Source: Actinomycetota bacterium (GTDB lineage: Bacteria > Actinomycetota > Thermoleophilia > Solirubrobacterales > JACPNS01). From it: a stretch of DNA of 64,000 nt. Positions 30,788 through 39,106 of the stretch are shown here, piece by piece. Below the pieces are notes generated by a model. The model was not told where the DNA came from. It was given only the letters and a program-made list of their open reading frames with translations, and searched no databases. The position numbers were made by a program, and so were the translations under genes. The stretch is taken from assembly GCA_016213645.1 (NCBI GenBank), contig JACQZY010000027.1:62001-126000 (forward strand), in the 5' to 3' direction. Position 1 is the stretch's first letter. Every line of letters starts with the position of its first letter.

Positions 30788-30912
30788 GGGGTCTGCTGCT
30801 CCCTCTGGTCTTGGAAAGGTCTTGGTTTCTGTGTCGGTGATCGACGAGTCGCGCCTGCTCCCCGCCGCAAGAGCCGAGATTAGTGCGGTCTGCGTGAACC
30901 GGTGCAATTGTA

Positions 30913-30939
30913 GTACGAATCACGTACGAACGTTCGTAC
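30913..30939. promoter_or_regulatory. Palindromic operator between thiolase and pepA
   Basis: GTACGAACGTTCGTAC (30924-30939) is a perfect 16-bp palindrome, preceded by an extra half-site GTACGAAT at 30913-30920 (11-bp period). It lies 126 bp from the thiolase start and 82 bp from the pepA start. The shape is typical of TetR-family operators such as those of fatty-acid regulators; the regulator is not encoded next to it. Confidence 0.7.
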
Positions 30940-31020
30940 CGGTTGAAGTCCGTATGCGCGGAAGAACGACCGTCGGCCAAGCGCCCCTCGCCGCCCCGCC
31001 GTGCAATAGGCTTCGCGCCG

Positions 31021-32487
31021 ATGGCCTCCAAAATTTCCGTGACCACTCGAAGCGGCGACCCCGCCGAGACCGCCGCCGACACCCGCGTGATCGGTCTGGC
31101 CGAAGGCATCGACTGCGCCGTCGAACCGGTCGCGAAGCTCGTCCAGAGCGGCGAGTTGAAGGCGACCTTCAAGCGTGTCGGCGTCGCCCACGCACACGGC
31201 GTCCGCTACATCGCCGTCGGACTTGGAAAGCCTGAAGACTTCACCGCCGAACGAGCCCGTGTGGCGGCCGCCATCGCCTGCGGCCGGGCGTCCGAGCTTG
31301 GCGCCAAATCACTGAGCTGGCAGTTACCGGAGATCGGCGACGGCGCGACGACGGCCGGCGCGATCGTGGAAGGCACCCTGCTGAAGGCCTACAAGTTCGA
31401 CCGCTTCAAAAGCAAGAGCGGCGAGACTGACGACGAAGGCGACGACAAGAACGGCGTCGAATCGCTGGAGATCGCATGCGGCGAGGCAGACGTGGCCGAA
31501 TCCACCGCTGCCGCCGCCATCGCCGCCGTCGCCGTCAACCGCGCCCGCGACCTCCAGAACCTTCCTTCCAACGTCGCAACCCCTTCGTACCTCGCGGACC
31601 GCGCCGCCGAGATCGCGGCCACTCACGAAAACGTCGAGTTCGACATTCACGACCGCGCGTGGATCGAGAACAAGAAGATGGGCGCCTTCAGCGCAGTCGC
31701 CAAAGGCACCGCCGAAGAGCCGCGCCTGATCGTGATCCGCTACAGCCACCCCGACGCCACCGGCCCCACGCTCGGCTTCGTCGGCAAGGCCGTCACCTTC
31801 GACACCGGCGGCATCTCGTTGAAGCCCTCAGCCAAGATGGAGGAAATGAAGTTCGACATGTCCGGCGGCGCGGCCGTCCTGGAGGCCACCGCGGCGATTG
31901 CCGAACTCGGCCTGCCGATCAACCTGATCAGCGTGGTGCCGTCCACCGAGAACATGCCAAGCGGAACCGCCACCAAGCCGGGAGACATCGTCACCGCTTA
32001 CAACGGAAAGACGATCGAGATCGACAACACCGACGCCGAGGGCCGCCTAATTCTGGCCGACGCGCTCTCGTACTGCGTCGAGCTCGGCGCCGAACGCGTG
32101 ATCAACCTCGCCACACTGACAGGCGCGATCGTGATCGCCCTGGGCTCCACTTACGCCGGACACTTCAGCAACGACGACGACTGGTACGCACAGGTGCTTG
32201 CGGCTTCCGACACCACCGGCGAGCTTGGTCACCGCCTACCGCTCCACCAGGAGTTCGCGGACCTGATCAAGGGTAAATACGCCGACATCACCAACGCGCC
32301 GGCCGCGCGCAAGGGATCGTCGATCACCGCGGCCGAGTTCCTCAAGCACTTCGTTGGCGACACCCCGTGGGTACACGTCGACATCGCAGGCACCGCATGG
32401 GACATGAACCGGCCCTACGTGGGCAACGGCGCCAGCGGCTTCGGCGTACGCATGCTGATCGAGCTTGCGCGAGCGCACGGCGCTTAA
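31021..32487 (+). CDS. pepA: Leucyl aminopeptidase (M17 family)
   Basis: A 488-residue two-metal aminopeptidase. The metal-binding and catalytic motifs VGKAVTFDTGGISLKPS and NTDAEGRLILADAL are intact. It removes N-terminal residues from peptides in the cytosol. The ATG at 31021 is chosen because earlier in-frame codons lack conservation and run into the operator. It is convergent with the ECF sigma gene, 21 bp apart. Confidence 0.95.
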   Translation: MASKISVTTRSGDPAETAADTRVIGLAEGIDCAVEPVAKLVQSGELKATFKRVGVAHAHGVRYIAVGLGKPEDFTAERARVAAAIACGRASELGAKSLSWQLPEIGDGATTAGAIVEGTLLKAYKFDRFKSKSGETDDEGDDKNGVESLEIACGEADVAESTAAAAIAAVAVNRARDLQNLPSNVATPSYLADRAAEIAATHENVEFDIHDRAWIENKKMGAFSAVAKGTAEEPRLIVIRYSHPDATGPTLGFVGKAVTFDTGGISLKPSAKMEEMKFDMSGGAAVLEATAAIAELGLPINLISVVPSTENMPSGTATKPGDIVTAYNGKTIEIDNTDAEGRLILADALSYCVELGAERVINLATLTGAIVIALGSTYAGHFSNDDDWYAQVLAASDTTGELGHRLPLHQEFADLIKGKYADITNAPAARKGSSITAAEFLKHFVGDTPWVHVDIAGTAWDMNRPYVGNGASGFGVRMLIELARAHGA

Positions 32488-32508
32488 ATCAGCGAAACCC
32501 CAGTCAAC

Positions 32509-33813
32509 TCAACGCTCAGTTTCCGGAAGCTCCGCGCCGGAGTCCGCGCCGTCGGCATGTGGCTCGGCGCCGTGTCCGTCGCCGCCAGATTCCGGTGCGT
32601 CTTCGGAATCGCCGCCAGACGGCGAATCTCCGCCCGCTTCGGGGCTGCTCGATTCGACGCCATCGTCGCTACCGCGATCCTGCTGGTCAGCGACGTCTCC
32701 GCTCGTGTCCTCGCCATTCGACGAATCGCGTTTTCGGCCAGATCGATCGGATCCGTTTCCACCTGACTCGGACCGCCGGTCGCTGCTTCCATCGGACCCG
32801 TCGGATCGGCTGTCTCCACGAGACGCGCGTCGCTCGCCCCTGCCGCCACCGGACTCCGACGACCCGCCAGGATCCGTCGAAGCATCCGAATCTCCGCGCA
32901 CCGGCGAAGTGGCACTCGAAGTGGGATCGCCGATCGTGTCCGGCCTCGCGGACGCGGCCGATCGCGTGGCATTCGCTTTGCCATCGTTGGTCACGTGATC
33001 GATGCCTGCTGCGCCACCACCAACAGCGGCCGCAGCGAGCACCGTGGCGGCAATCTTCGTGACCGCCGAAAACCCTCCGGCCCCGGCGACCGTCGCCGCT
33101 CCGCCGGCCCCGATCACCGACGCTGCGGAGCCACCGGCCGCCAGCGGCAGCGCCGGCACCAGGGCGTTCAGTGGCTTGGCGAGCTTCCGCGGCGGGCGAA
33201 GTTCCTCACCTTCGGCCGCAGACGCAAGCGTGCCACGCGCGCGGTTTATCAACTGCTTGACGCTGGGAACAGTGGTGTCCAAACCGTTTGCGATCTCGCC
33301 GTATGAAAAACCGCCCAGTTCGCGCATCACAAGCGCTTCGCGCTGGCGCTCCGGCAGCTCGCCCATCGCGACCACCAGCCACGCCATCTCGGCCCGGCGT
33401 TCGGCGTCGCCCTCCGCCCCTGTGCCACTGACGGGCGGAAACTCGGCCACGTCTTCGGAAAGCGGCTTACGTGCGCGGATTTGGTCGTAGGCGCGGTTGC
33501 GCGCAATCGTGTACAGCCACGATCTGAACGAGGCCTCGGGACGATGTTCGGACATGCGGTTGAATGCCGTCGAAAACGCTTCCTGCGCGATGTCCTCGGC
33601 GTCCTCCGCGGTAGCGCCGCGCCCAAGTAAGTGAAAGACAAAGCCATAAACGCCTCGATGGTGACGGCCGTACAGCGCCTCGAAGGCGCCGGCGTTGCCA
33701 CGTCTGGCCAGACGACAGAGCACCGCATCCGGCTGCGTTTGCAGCAGTCGGCTCGGCAGAGACGTCCGCTGCCCGGAACCGCCTTGAGGATTCAATTGTG
33801 GCGAAGCTTCCAT
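32509..33813 (-). CDS. ECF-type sigma factor with a membrane/low-complexity C-terminal extension
   Basis: A 434-residue protein: sigma region 2 (~35-115, DAEDIAQEAFSTAFNR, SWLYTIARNRAYD), sigma region 4 (~145-200, ELPERQREALVMRELGGF, IANGLDTTVPSVKQLINRAR), a hydrophobic Gly/Ala segment (~215-271) that could span the membrane, and a ~160-residue Ser/Gly/Asp/Arg tail. Ordinary ECF factors are ~200 residues and soluble. No anti-sigma gene is adjacent, so the tail may provide built-in control. It is divergent from a secreted Asp-repeat protein, a possible target. The start lacks a clear ribosome binding site. Confidence 0.87.
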   Translation of the reverse strand: MEASPQLNPQGGSGQRTSLPSRLLQTQPDAVLCRLARRGNAGAFEALYGRHHRGVYGFVFHLLGRGATAEDAEDIAQEAFSTAFNRMSEHRPEASFRSWLYTIARNRAYDQIRARKPLSEDVAEFPPVSGTGAEGDAERRAEMAWLVVAMGELPERQREALVMRELGGFSYGEIANGLDTTVPSVKQLINRARGTLASAAEGEELRPPRKLAKPLNALVPALPLAAGGSAASVIGAGGAATVAGAGGFSAVTKIAATVLAAAAVGGGAAGIDHVTNDGKANATRSAASARPDTIGDPTSSATSPVRGDSDASTDPGGSSESGGGRGERRASRGDSRSDGSDGSSDRRSESGGNGSDRSGRKRDSSNGEDTSGDVADQQDRGSDDGVESSSPEAGGDSPSGGDSEDAPESGGDGHGAEPHADGADSGAELPETER

Positions 33814-33972
33814 GTGTCCGCTAATCAGACGAAATTCACCGCGAAAAGTTCCGCGGATCTGGGGAAAATCGTCGTTTGTTCGAATTTCATCGTACGTCGC
33901 GGGACTTTTGCCCGCTTGCACCGTCAAAACAAACATCGATTCAAAGCCACTCGATCTTGAGGAGACGGAAGC

Positions 33973-34767
33973 ATGATCCACAAATTCACTATCCCCCGCC
34001 TTTCGCGGATCGCTCCGGTCGCGATCACAGTGGTGGTTGCCGCGCTGGCGCTGGTGGCCACCGCCCAGGCATCGCCGAAGGACCGCAATCACGACGGCAT
34101 CTCTGATCGCTGGGAAAAACACCACCACCTCTCGCTTAAGGTCAATCAGTCGCGCAAGGACCAAGATCACGACGGTGTGGTGAACATCTGCGAAGTTCAA
34201 GCTGGTGACAACCCGCGTCGGAGCGACAGCGACCGCGACGGACGCCGCGACGGCACGGAGGACGCCGACGGTGACGGCCTCTCAAATCGTCAGGAGTCCG
34301 CCGGGCGCAGCGACTGCGGAGCGGAAGACAGCGACGGTGACGGCCTCGGCGACGACGACGAAAACTCCGGACGGATCGTCTCCTTCGACGGCGGCATTCT
34401 GACGATCCAGACCTTTGCCGGCGAAACGCTCACGGGTACGGTCGGCCCCGATACGAAGATCGAGTGTGACGGAGACGACAACGACGCCACACCTTCTGCG
34501 CCGCCGGTGGTCGGTGCGACCGTCGCTTCTGACCGCGGAGCGACCAAGGGCGACGACGACGAAAACGCGGGCGATGGCACGGACAAGGGCGAGAGCTGCG
34601 ACGGCAACAACCATCGTGGCAGCGAGTCTGAATCAAATCAAAATGACGACCACCGCGACGGCGACCAAGGCGGCAATTGCGGCCTGGCCGCCCTGGTGGC
34701 AGGAGCTGTTGTCCACGAATCCAGCCTGGTGGATGGTGCGTTCGTGAAGATCGAACTGGCAGGCTAA
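33973..34767 (+). CDS. Secreted protein with thrombospondin type 3-like Ca-binding repeats
   Basis: A 264-residue protein with a signal peptide (about 1-33, cleavage near TAQASP), then Asp-rich repeats such as DRNHDGISDRWE, DQDHDGVVNICE, DADGDGLSNRQE and DSDGDGLGDDDE. These match the DxDxDG pattern of thrombospondin type 3/EF-hand-like calcium-binding repeats. The later part has a small domain (GGILTIQTFAGETLTG) like DUF5666-type beta folds and another acidic stretch. GAGGAG precedes the ATG. It is divergent from the ECF sigma gene. Confidence 0.75.
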   Translation: MIHKFTIPRLSRIAPVAITVVVAALALVATAQASPKDRNHDGISDRWEKHHHLSLKVNQSRKDQDHDGVVNICEVQAGDNPRRSDSDRDGRRDGTEDADGDGLSNRQESAGRSDCGAEDSDGDGLGDDDENSGRIVSFDGGILTIQTFAGETLTGTVGPDTKIECDGDDNDATPSAPPVVGATVASDRGATKGDDDENAGDGTDKGESCDGNNHRGSESESNQNDDHRDGDQGGNCGLAALVAGAVVHESSLVDGAFVKIELAG

Positions 34768-34813
34768 GGCTTCGGACCGGCGCCGCGTTTTCGTCCCCTC
34801 CGCGCCGAAGCCT
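34767..34813 (+). terminator. Long-stem hairpin after the Asp-repeat gene
   Basis: AGGCTTCGG (34767-34775) pairs with CCGAAGCCT (34805-34813), starting within the stop codon. The 29-base loop is itself GC-rich and contains TTTT. There is no T-run after the stem, so the terminator call is tentative. From here to 34937 nothing else is recognisable. Confidence 0.4.
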
Positions 34814-34937
34814 CCGGGCTCACCCGCTGGCCATCGTTTCAGACGACGGCCGGCGCGGTCGTGTCATACGCGGGTCCCTCCCCACCCCGCGTTAGCCAAC
34901 CGCTCTCGGCAACCGTGAGCAGCGCCCAAACGTTCAC

Positions 34938-35117
34938 TCAATAGAGCACAAACTCGTAGAACAGCATGTAGCCGATCATCCCCGTGCGAAAGCTGGTGCG
35001 TTCGTTGAGCAGCCGAAAGTCTCCGGTGGTGGTGGCCACGCGGTCGTGCTTGAACGGTCGCACAAGGTTCACGATCGCGTCGCCGTCAAGCGCGGTGTCG
35101 CTGTCGACGGTCAGTGT
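34938..35117 (-). pseudogene. Remnant of a GT2 family glycosyltransferase
   Basis: The minus strand next to meaB encodes about 59 residues reading TLTVDSDTALDGDAIVNLV, then PFKHDRVATTTGDFRLLN, ending MIGYMLFYEFVLY and a stop. DSDT plus the following TGD-x-R-x-x-N pattern is typical of hyaluronan/chitin synthase-like GT2 enzymes. The N-terminal nucleotide-binding half and the C-terminal acceptor and membrane part are missing, and there is no start codon or ribosome binding site. It overlaps the last bases of meaB in another frame. Confidence 0.6.
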
Positions 35118-36064
35118 GCGCCGGGCCGTCGGCGCAGTATCTCGCGGGCGGCGCTTGCCGGATCGAGCTTGCGCGCCACGACCTGATCGAGCATTTCACG
35201 TACGTGCTCGTCGCCGGCAAGCACGGCCTCGATCTCGCGTCGCAGATTGATCGTGGCGATCTCCAGCACTTCGTTTTCGAGATTGCGGCGGCGGCGCTGC
35301 TCCAGCGTGCCGCGCTCGATGATGTGCGCGCGATGAGCGTCGATCGCGGACACCAGCTCGTCGATGCCGATCCCGTGCGCGGCCTGCGTGCAGACCACCG
35401 GCGGCGTCCAGCCGTCGTCGGGCATACCCAGTGCCAGCACACCCCTGATCTCGCGCACCAGCGTGTCCGTCATCGGGTGGTCGGCTTTGTTGACCACGAT
35501 CACGTCGGGGATCTCCATCACTCCGGCCTTCAGCGCCTGCACGCTGTCGCCGCTGCCCGGCATCAGCGCCAGCACGATCGTGTCGGCGTGATCGATCACG
35601 TCCACCTCCGCCTGCCCCACGCCGACGGTCTCGATCAGCACGTTGTCGCGTCCGGCCGCGTCCATCAGCAGGACCGCCTGCAACGTGGCCTCCGACAGCC
35701 CGCCCAGCGCGCCGCGATTGGCCATCGAGCGGATGAACACGCCGGGATCGAGGAAATGCTCGGTCAGGCGAATGCGGTCGCCAAGCAGCGCACCGTGGGT
35801 GAACGGGCTGGATGGGTCGATCGAGAGCGCAGCGACCGTCTCGTCACGCGCGCGCAGCGCTGTGATGATCGCGCCGATTAGCGTGCTCTTGCCCACGCCG
35901 GGCGGACCGGTGAGTCCCATCACTTTGGCGTGGCCGGTGTGCGGATACGCGGCCCGCACCAGATCCCAGCCCGCTGGATCGTCGTTCTCGACCAGCGTGA
36001 TCGCACGCGCCAACGCGCGCTTGTCACCGGCCAGCAGACGCTTGGCGAGATCGTCGGAATTCAT
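35111..36064 (-). CDS. meaB: MeaB/ArgK-type G-protein chaperone of the B12-dependent mutase
   Basis: A 317-residue GTPase. Walker A is GPPGVGKSTL; the switch region ETVGVGQAEVDVIDHADT and VIVVNKADHP (NKxD base recognition) are intact. MeaB proteins gate cofactor loading and protect acyl-CoA mutases from inactivation. That fits the split mutase at 26272 and 27221, although the gene is not contiguous with it. The start at 36064 follows the conserved N-terminus (MNSDDLAKRLLAGDKRALAR). Confidence 0.95.
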   Translation of the reverse strand: MNSDDLAKRLLAGDKRALARAITLVENDDPAGWDLVRAAYPHTGHAKVMGLTGPPGVGKSTLIGAIITALRARDETVAALSIDPSSPFTHGALLGDRIRLTEHFLDPGVFIRSMANRGALGGLSEATLQAVLLMDAAGRDNVLIETVGVGQAEVDVIDHADTIVLALMPGSGDSVQALKAGVMEIPDVIVVNKADHPMTDTLVREIRGVLALGMPDDGWTPPVVCTQAAHGIGIDELVSAIDAHRAHIIERGTLEQRRRRNLENEVLEIATINLRREIEAVLAGDEHVREMLDQVVARKLDPASAAREILRRRPGAH

Positions 36065-36141
36065 CGGGGCGAATACTAAGCGGCCGCCACAGCGAAACAA
36101 CCGCGCCACCGAACACCACAAACGCTCCACAAAGCCAAAAA

Positions 36142-36168
36142 CTGCGCAGGCACCGGTGATCTGCGCAG
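36142..36168. repeat. Dispersed palindromic element, copy 3
   Basis: CTGCGCAG, G, CACCGGTG, AT, CTGCGCAG: the same element as at 29437 and 29519. It lies in the divergent gap between meaB and the acyltransferase gene. Confidence 0.85.
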
Positions 36169-36219
36169 TGGTTGCGCGGTGATTTGCGTGGTGAGGCGGC
36201 TTTACGGGTGGGGACGGGC

Positions 36220-36244
36220 TGCGCAGGCACCGGTGATCTGCGCA
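36220..36244. repeat. Dispersed palindromic element, copy 4
   Basis: Identical core to copy 3, 77 bp away in the same orientation, 56 bp upstream of the acyltransferase start. A decayed unit (TTGCGCGGTGATTTGCG) lies between the two. Confidence 0.85.
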
Positions 36245-36300
36245 AGGGGGAACCGGGGGGAGATGCGGACCTGTGGGGGGCGTATCGTTAGCGGCCGAGA

Positions 36301-37014
36301 ATGAGCGCCACTTCGCAGCAGCCGCCCGACGTGCCGGAACTCGCCGATCCCGAGGGCGAGCCGATCATCATGCGTGGTCCCGCTCCACTTGCGGGCGGGC
36401 CGCTGACGCTGTTTCGCTTCATGTTGCGCAACCGCATGTTCCGCCTTCGCTATCTGCGCATCTATGGACGACTTTTCTGGCACAAGGTGATCCGCCACCG
36501 CGCATACGGGAAGAAGATCCACATGAACGGGATCGCCTTCATCGGCAAGAAAGTGAAAATCGAGATCGGACCGCTGGCGCATTTCCATCTCGACCGCTGG
36601 GCCTGGGTCGGCAACGGCACGAAGGTGCGCGTACACGGCGGCGAGGTGCGCATCGGCAGCAAGAGCGTGCTCGGCGAGGAGATCACTTTCAGCGCCTACG
36701 AGCACATTTCGATCGGCCGCGAGTGCGTGATCGCGGACCGCGTGATGTTCATCGACTTCGACCACATCATCGAAGACGTCGAGCAGGCAATTCGCAAGCA
36801 GGGCGTTTACAGCAAGCCCGTGCGCGTGGGCAACGATGTCTGGATCGGCTACGGCGCCAGCATCCTGCGCGGCGTGACGGTGGGCGACGGAGCGGTGATC
36901 GGCACCAACTCGGTGGTCACCAAAGACGTTCCGCCCGGCGCGATCGTGGGCGGTGTGCCGGCGCGGGTGCTGCGCATGCGCGAAGCGCCGAAGCGGCTGC
37001 GCTGGCACGACTGA
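36301..37014 (+). CDS. Left-handed beta-helix (hexapeptide repeat) acyltransferase
   Basis: A 237-residue protein. Residues ~75-215 carry hexapeptide repeats (EVRIGSKSVLGEEITFS, HISIGRECVIADRVMF) and the CoA-end motif VWIGYGASILRGVTVGDGAV and IGTNSVVTKDVPPGAIVGG, as in sugar O-acetyltransferases. MFIDFDH is a likely active-site segment. It resembles Rv3034c of the mycobacterial methylglucose lipopolysaccharide locus from memory. With the neighbouring GT4, GH57 and methyltransferases it may acylate a polysaccharide. Confidence 0.85.
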   Translation: MSATSQQPPDVPELADPEGEPIIMRGPAPLAGGPLTLFRFMLRNRMFRLRYLRIYGRLFWHKVIRHRAYGKKIHMNGIAFIGKKVKIEIGPLAHFHLDRWAWVGNGTKVRVHGGEVRIGSKSVLGEEITFSAYEHISIGRECVIADRVMFIDFDHIIEDVEQAIRKQGVYSKPVRVGNDVWIGYGASILRGVTVGDGAVIGTNSVVTKDVPPGAIVGGVPARVLRMREAPKRLRWHD

Positions 37015-37053
37015 CCGGCGCACGGAACCACAAGCCCGCTGTACGATCGCGAA

Positions 37054-37935
37054 ATGGCGGACAAGGTCTATGTCGACAACGCCGAGGCCACCGAAGCTTG
37101 GAACGGAGTTTTGTTCGACCGCTTCGTCGAATACCGCGACGTATTGGTGACGGCGTTGACCAGCTTTGGCGACGATGCAATCAGAAACGATCCGCCGGAG
37201 ACCGGCGACCGCGTGCTCGACCTGGGCTGCGGTTTCGGTGACACAACGCGGCAGCTCGCGCAACTGATCGGCCCCGAGGGATCGGCACTCGGAGTTGACG
37301 TAGCCGAGCGGTTCATCGAGACAGCGCGCGCGGAAGCGGCGGCCGAAGGCGTCGCCAACGTCGAGTACGAAGTCGCCGACGTCCAGGAGGGCGTCCCCGA
37401 GGGACCGTTCGACTACGCCTTCGCGCGCATGGGCACGATGTTCTTTGCCAATCCAGGCGCCGCGATGCGCAAGGTGCGCGGGGCACTGCGGACCGGCGGA
37501 AAACTGTGCAACGTAGTTTGGCGCCAGAAGGCCGAAAACGAGTGGTTCTACCGCTCGGAACTGATCGTAGACCGATACGTCGAGCGCCCCGACGCGGACG
37601 ACACCGACGAGCCCACCTGCGGACCGGGTCCGTTTTCGATGGCCAACGCCGACACGACAAGCGGAATCCTGCACGGCGCCGGTTTCGAGCAGATCACCCT
37701 GCGGCGGCTTGACCTCGACGTCAACATGGGCTCAACCGTGGACCGAGCGGTCGGCATGGCGCTGGCGATCGGTCCCGCGGCAGAGACCGTACGCCTGGCC
37801 GGCGACGGCGCGGAACACGTGCGAGGTGAGATCGAACGCGATCTCAAGGCGCTTGCCGAAGAGCTGCTGACGCCTGACGGCGTGATTGTGCCCGCGTCGG
37901 TATGGGTTGTCACCGCGCGAGCCGGCGCGGACTGA
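37054..37935 (+). CDS. Class I SAM-dependent methyltransferase
   Basis: A 293-residue enzyme with the SAM motif VLDLGCGFGDTT (residues ~51-62), the acidic loop LGVDVAERFIETAR and DYAFARMGTMFF. It resembles UbiE/small-molecule methyltransferases. Its 3' end overlaps the convergent GT4 gene by 26 bp. The context suggests a sugar or lipid acceptor, but this is inference. Confidence 0.85.
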   Translation: MADKVYVDNAEATEAWNGVLFDRFVEYRDVLVTALTSFGDDAIRNDPPETGDRVLDLGCGFGDTTRQLAQLIGPEGSALGVDVAERFIETARAEAAAEGVANVEYEVADVQEGVPEGPFDYAFARMGTMFFANPGAAMRKVRGALRTGGKLCNVVWRQKAENEWFYRSELIVDRYVERPDADDTDEPTCGPGPFSMANADTTSGILHGAGFEQITLRRLDLDVNMGSTVDRAVGMALAIGPAAETVRLAGDGAEHVRGEIERDLKALAEELLTPDGVIVPASVWVVTARAGAD

Positions 37936-39106
37936 CGGCGGGTACGACGCGCTCGTACAGCGCCTTCGTCTGACGCGCCACGTCCATCCAGTCAAACGTA
38001 AGCACGTGGTCGCTGGCCTCGGTCACCAGTCGGTCGCGCAAATCGGCGTCGGTGAGCACGCGCTCGGCCATCTGCGCCAGCGACTGCGGATCGCGCGAAC
38101 GAAAGCGCAGTCCCACGTCTTCGTTGGGCACAACCTCGCGCAGGCCACCGGTGTCCGCGACCAGGCACGGGCAGCCGCTGGCCATCGCCTCAAGCGCGAC
38201 CAGGCCGAAAGGCTCGTAGATCGACGGCACGACGGTCAGGTCGGCAATGCGGTAAAGCGAGTGCAGCACGTCGTCGCCGATCCAGCCGACGAAAGTGCCG
38301 TGCTCCATCAATCCCAGCTGCTCGGCTTGAGCCTTTAATTCGGCCTCGTGCGTGCCGGATCCGGCGATGATGTAACGCAGTTTGCCGACACGCTCGATCA
38401 AGCCCGGCAACGCCTCAAGCGCGACTTGAAATCCCTTTTCGTACACAAGGCGGCCCACCAGCAGCACGAGACGCTCGTCGGGCGCGGCGAAACTGGCGCG
38501 CATCTCGTCGAGGTCGCCAACTGGCTGTAGGTCGTCCGGGTCGATCCCGTTGGGGATCACTTCCACGTCGGACTCGTCGACGGCGTAGATGTCGGCGATG
38601 TGCTCGCGCATGTAGGCCGAGCACGCGATCACGGCGTCGGCGCGATTGACGATCCACTTCTCTACGCCGTGAATATGCGACTGCGGGTGCTTGTTCACCC
38701 AGCCCTGATGACGGCCGTACTCGGTGGCGTGGATCGTCATCACCAGCGGACTGACGAGGTGTTTGGCCAGGTGATCGCAGGCGCTGGCCACCAGCCAGTC
38801 GTGACCGTGCACGAGGTCGAAGTCAAAACGCTCGCCCAGCGCAACTCCGGCGCTGAGCATGTCGGTGTTCATGTGTTCGATCCAGGTGACGAACTCGCCG
38901 AGGTCGCGCGGTCGGCCCGGCTCGCGAACGCGGTGAACTTCCACGCCGTTGATCACCTGTTCGTCGGCCGCACTCTCGTCACCGCGCGTCAGCACGTGAA
39001 CATCCACGCCAAGCGCGACGAGGTTCTCCGCGAGCTTGCGTACGTGGCGGGCGAGGCCGCCTTCGATCAACGGCGGGTACTCCCAAGAGAGAATCAGTAT
39101 GCGCAT
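37910..39106 (-). CDS. GT4 family glycosyltransferase (Rv3032-like alpha-glucosyltransferase)
   Basis: A 398-residue GT-B enzyme. It starts MRILILSWEYPPLIEGGLARH, the glycogen-synthase-like donor fold, and has VEVIPNGIDPDDL, LVLLVGRLVYEKG and the E-x7-E motif in PSIYEPFGLVALEAMASG. It probably elongates an alpha-1,4-glucan. Its start overlaps the GH57 stop by 13 bp, so the two are translationally coupled, as with mycobacterial Rv3031-Rv3032. Confidence 0.92.
   Translation of the reverse strand: MRILILSWEYPPLIEGGLARHVRKLAENLVALGVDVHVLTRGDESAADEQVINGVEVHRVREPGRPRDLGEFVTWIEHMNTDMLSAGVALGERFDFDLVHGHDWLVASACDHLAKHLVSPLVMTIHATEYGRHQGWVNKHPQSHIHGVEKWIVNRADAVIACSAYMREHIADIYAVDESDVEVIPNGIDPDDLQPVGDLDEMRASFAAPDERLVLLVGRLVYEKGFQVALEALPGLIERVGKLRYIIAGSGTHEAELKAQAEQLGLMEHGTFVGWIGDDVLHSLYRIADLTVVPSIYEPFGLVALEAMASGCPCLVADTGGLREVVPNEDVGLRFRSRDPQSLAQMAERVLTDADLRDRLVTEASDHVLTFDWMDVARQTKALYERVVPAVSPRRLAR

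Noticed and set aside
30924-30939. LexA box in the thiolase-pepA gap
   Set aside because: CGAAC and GTTCG are present but overlap with no four-base spacer, so the LexA consensus is not met; treated as a different operator.
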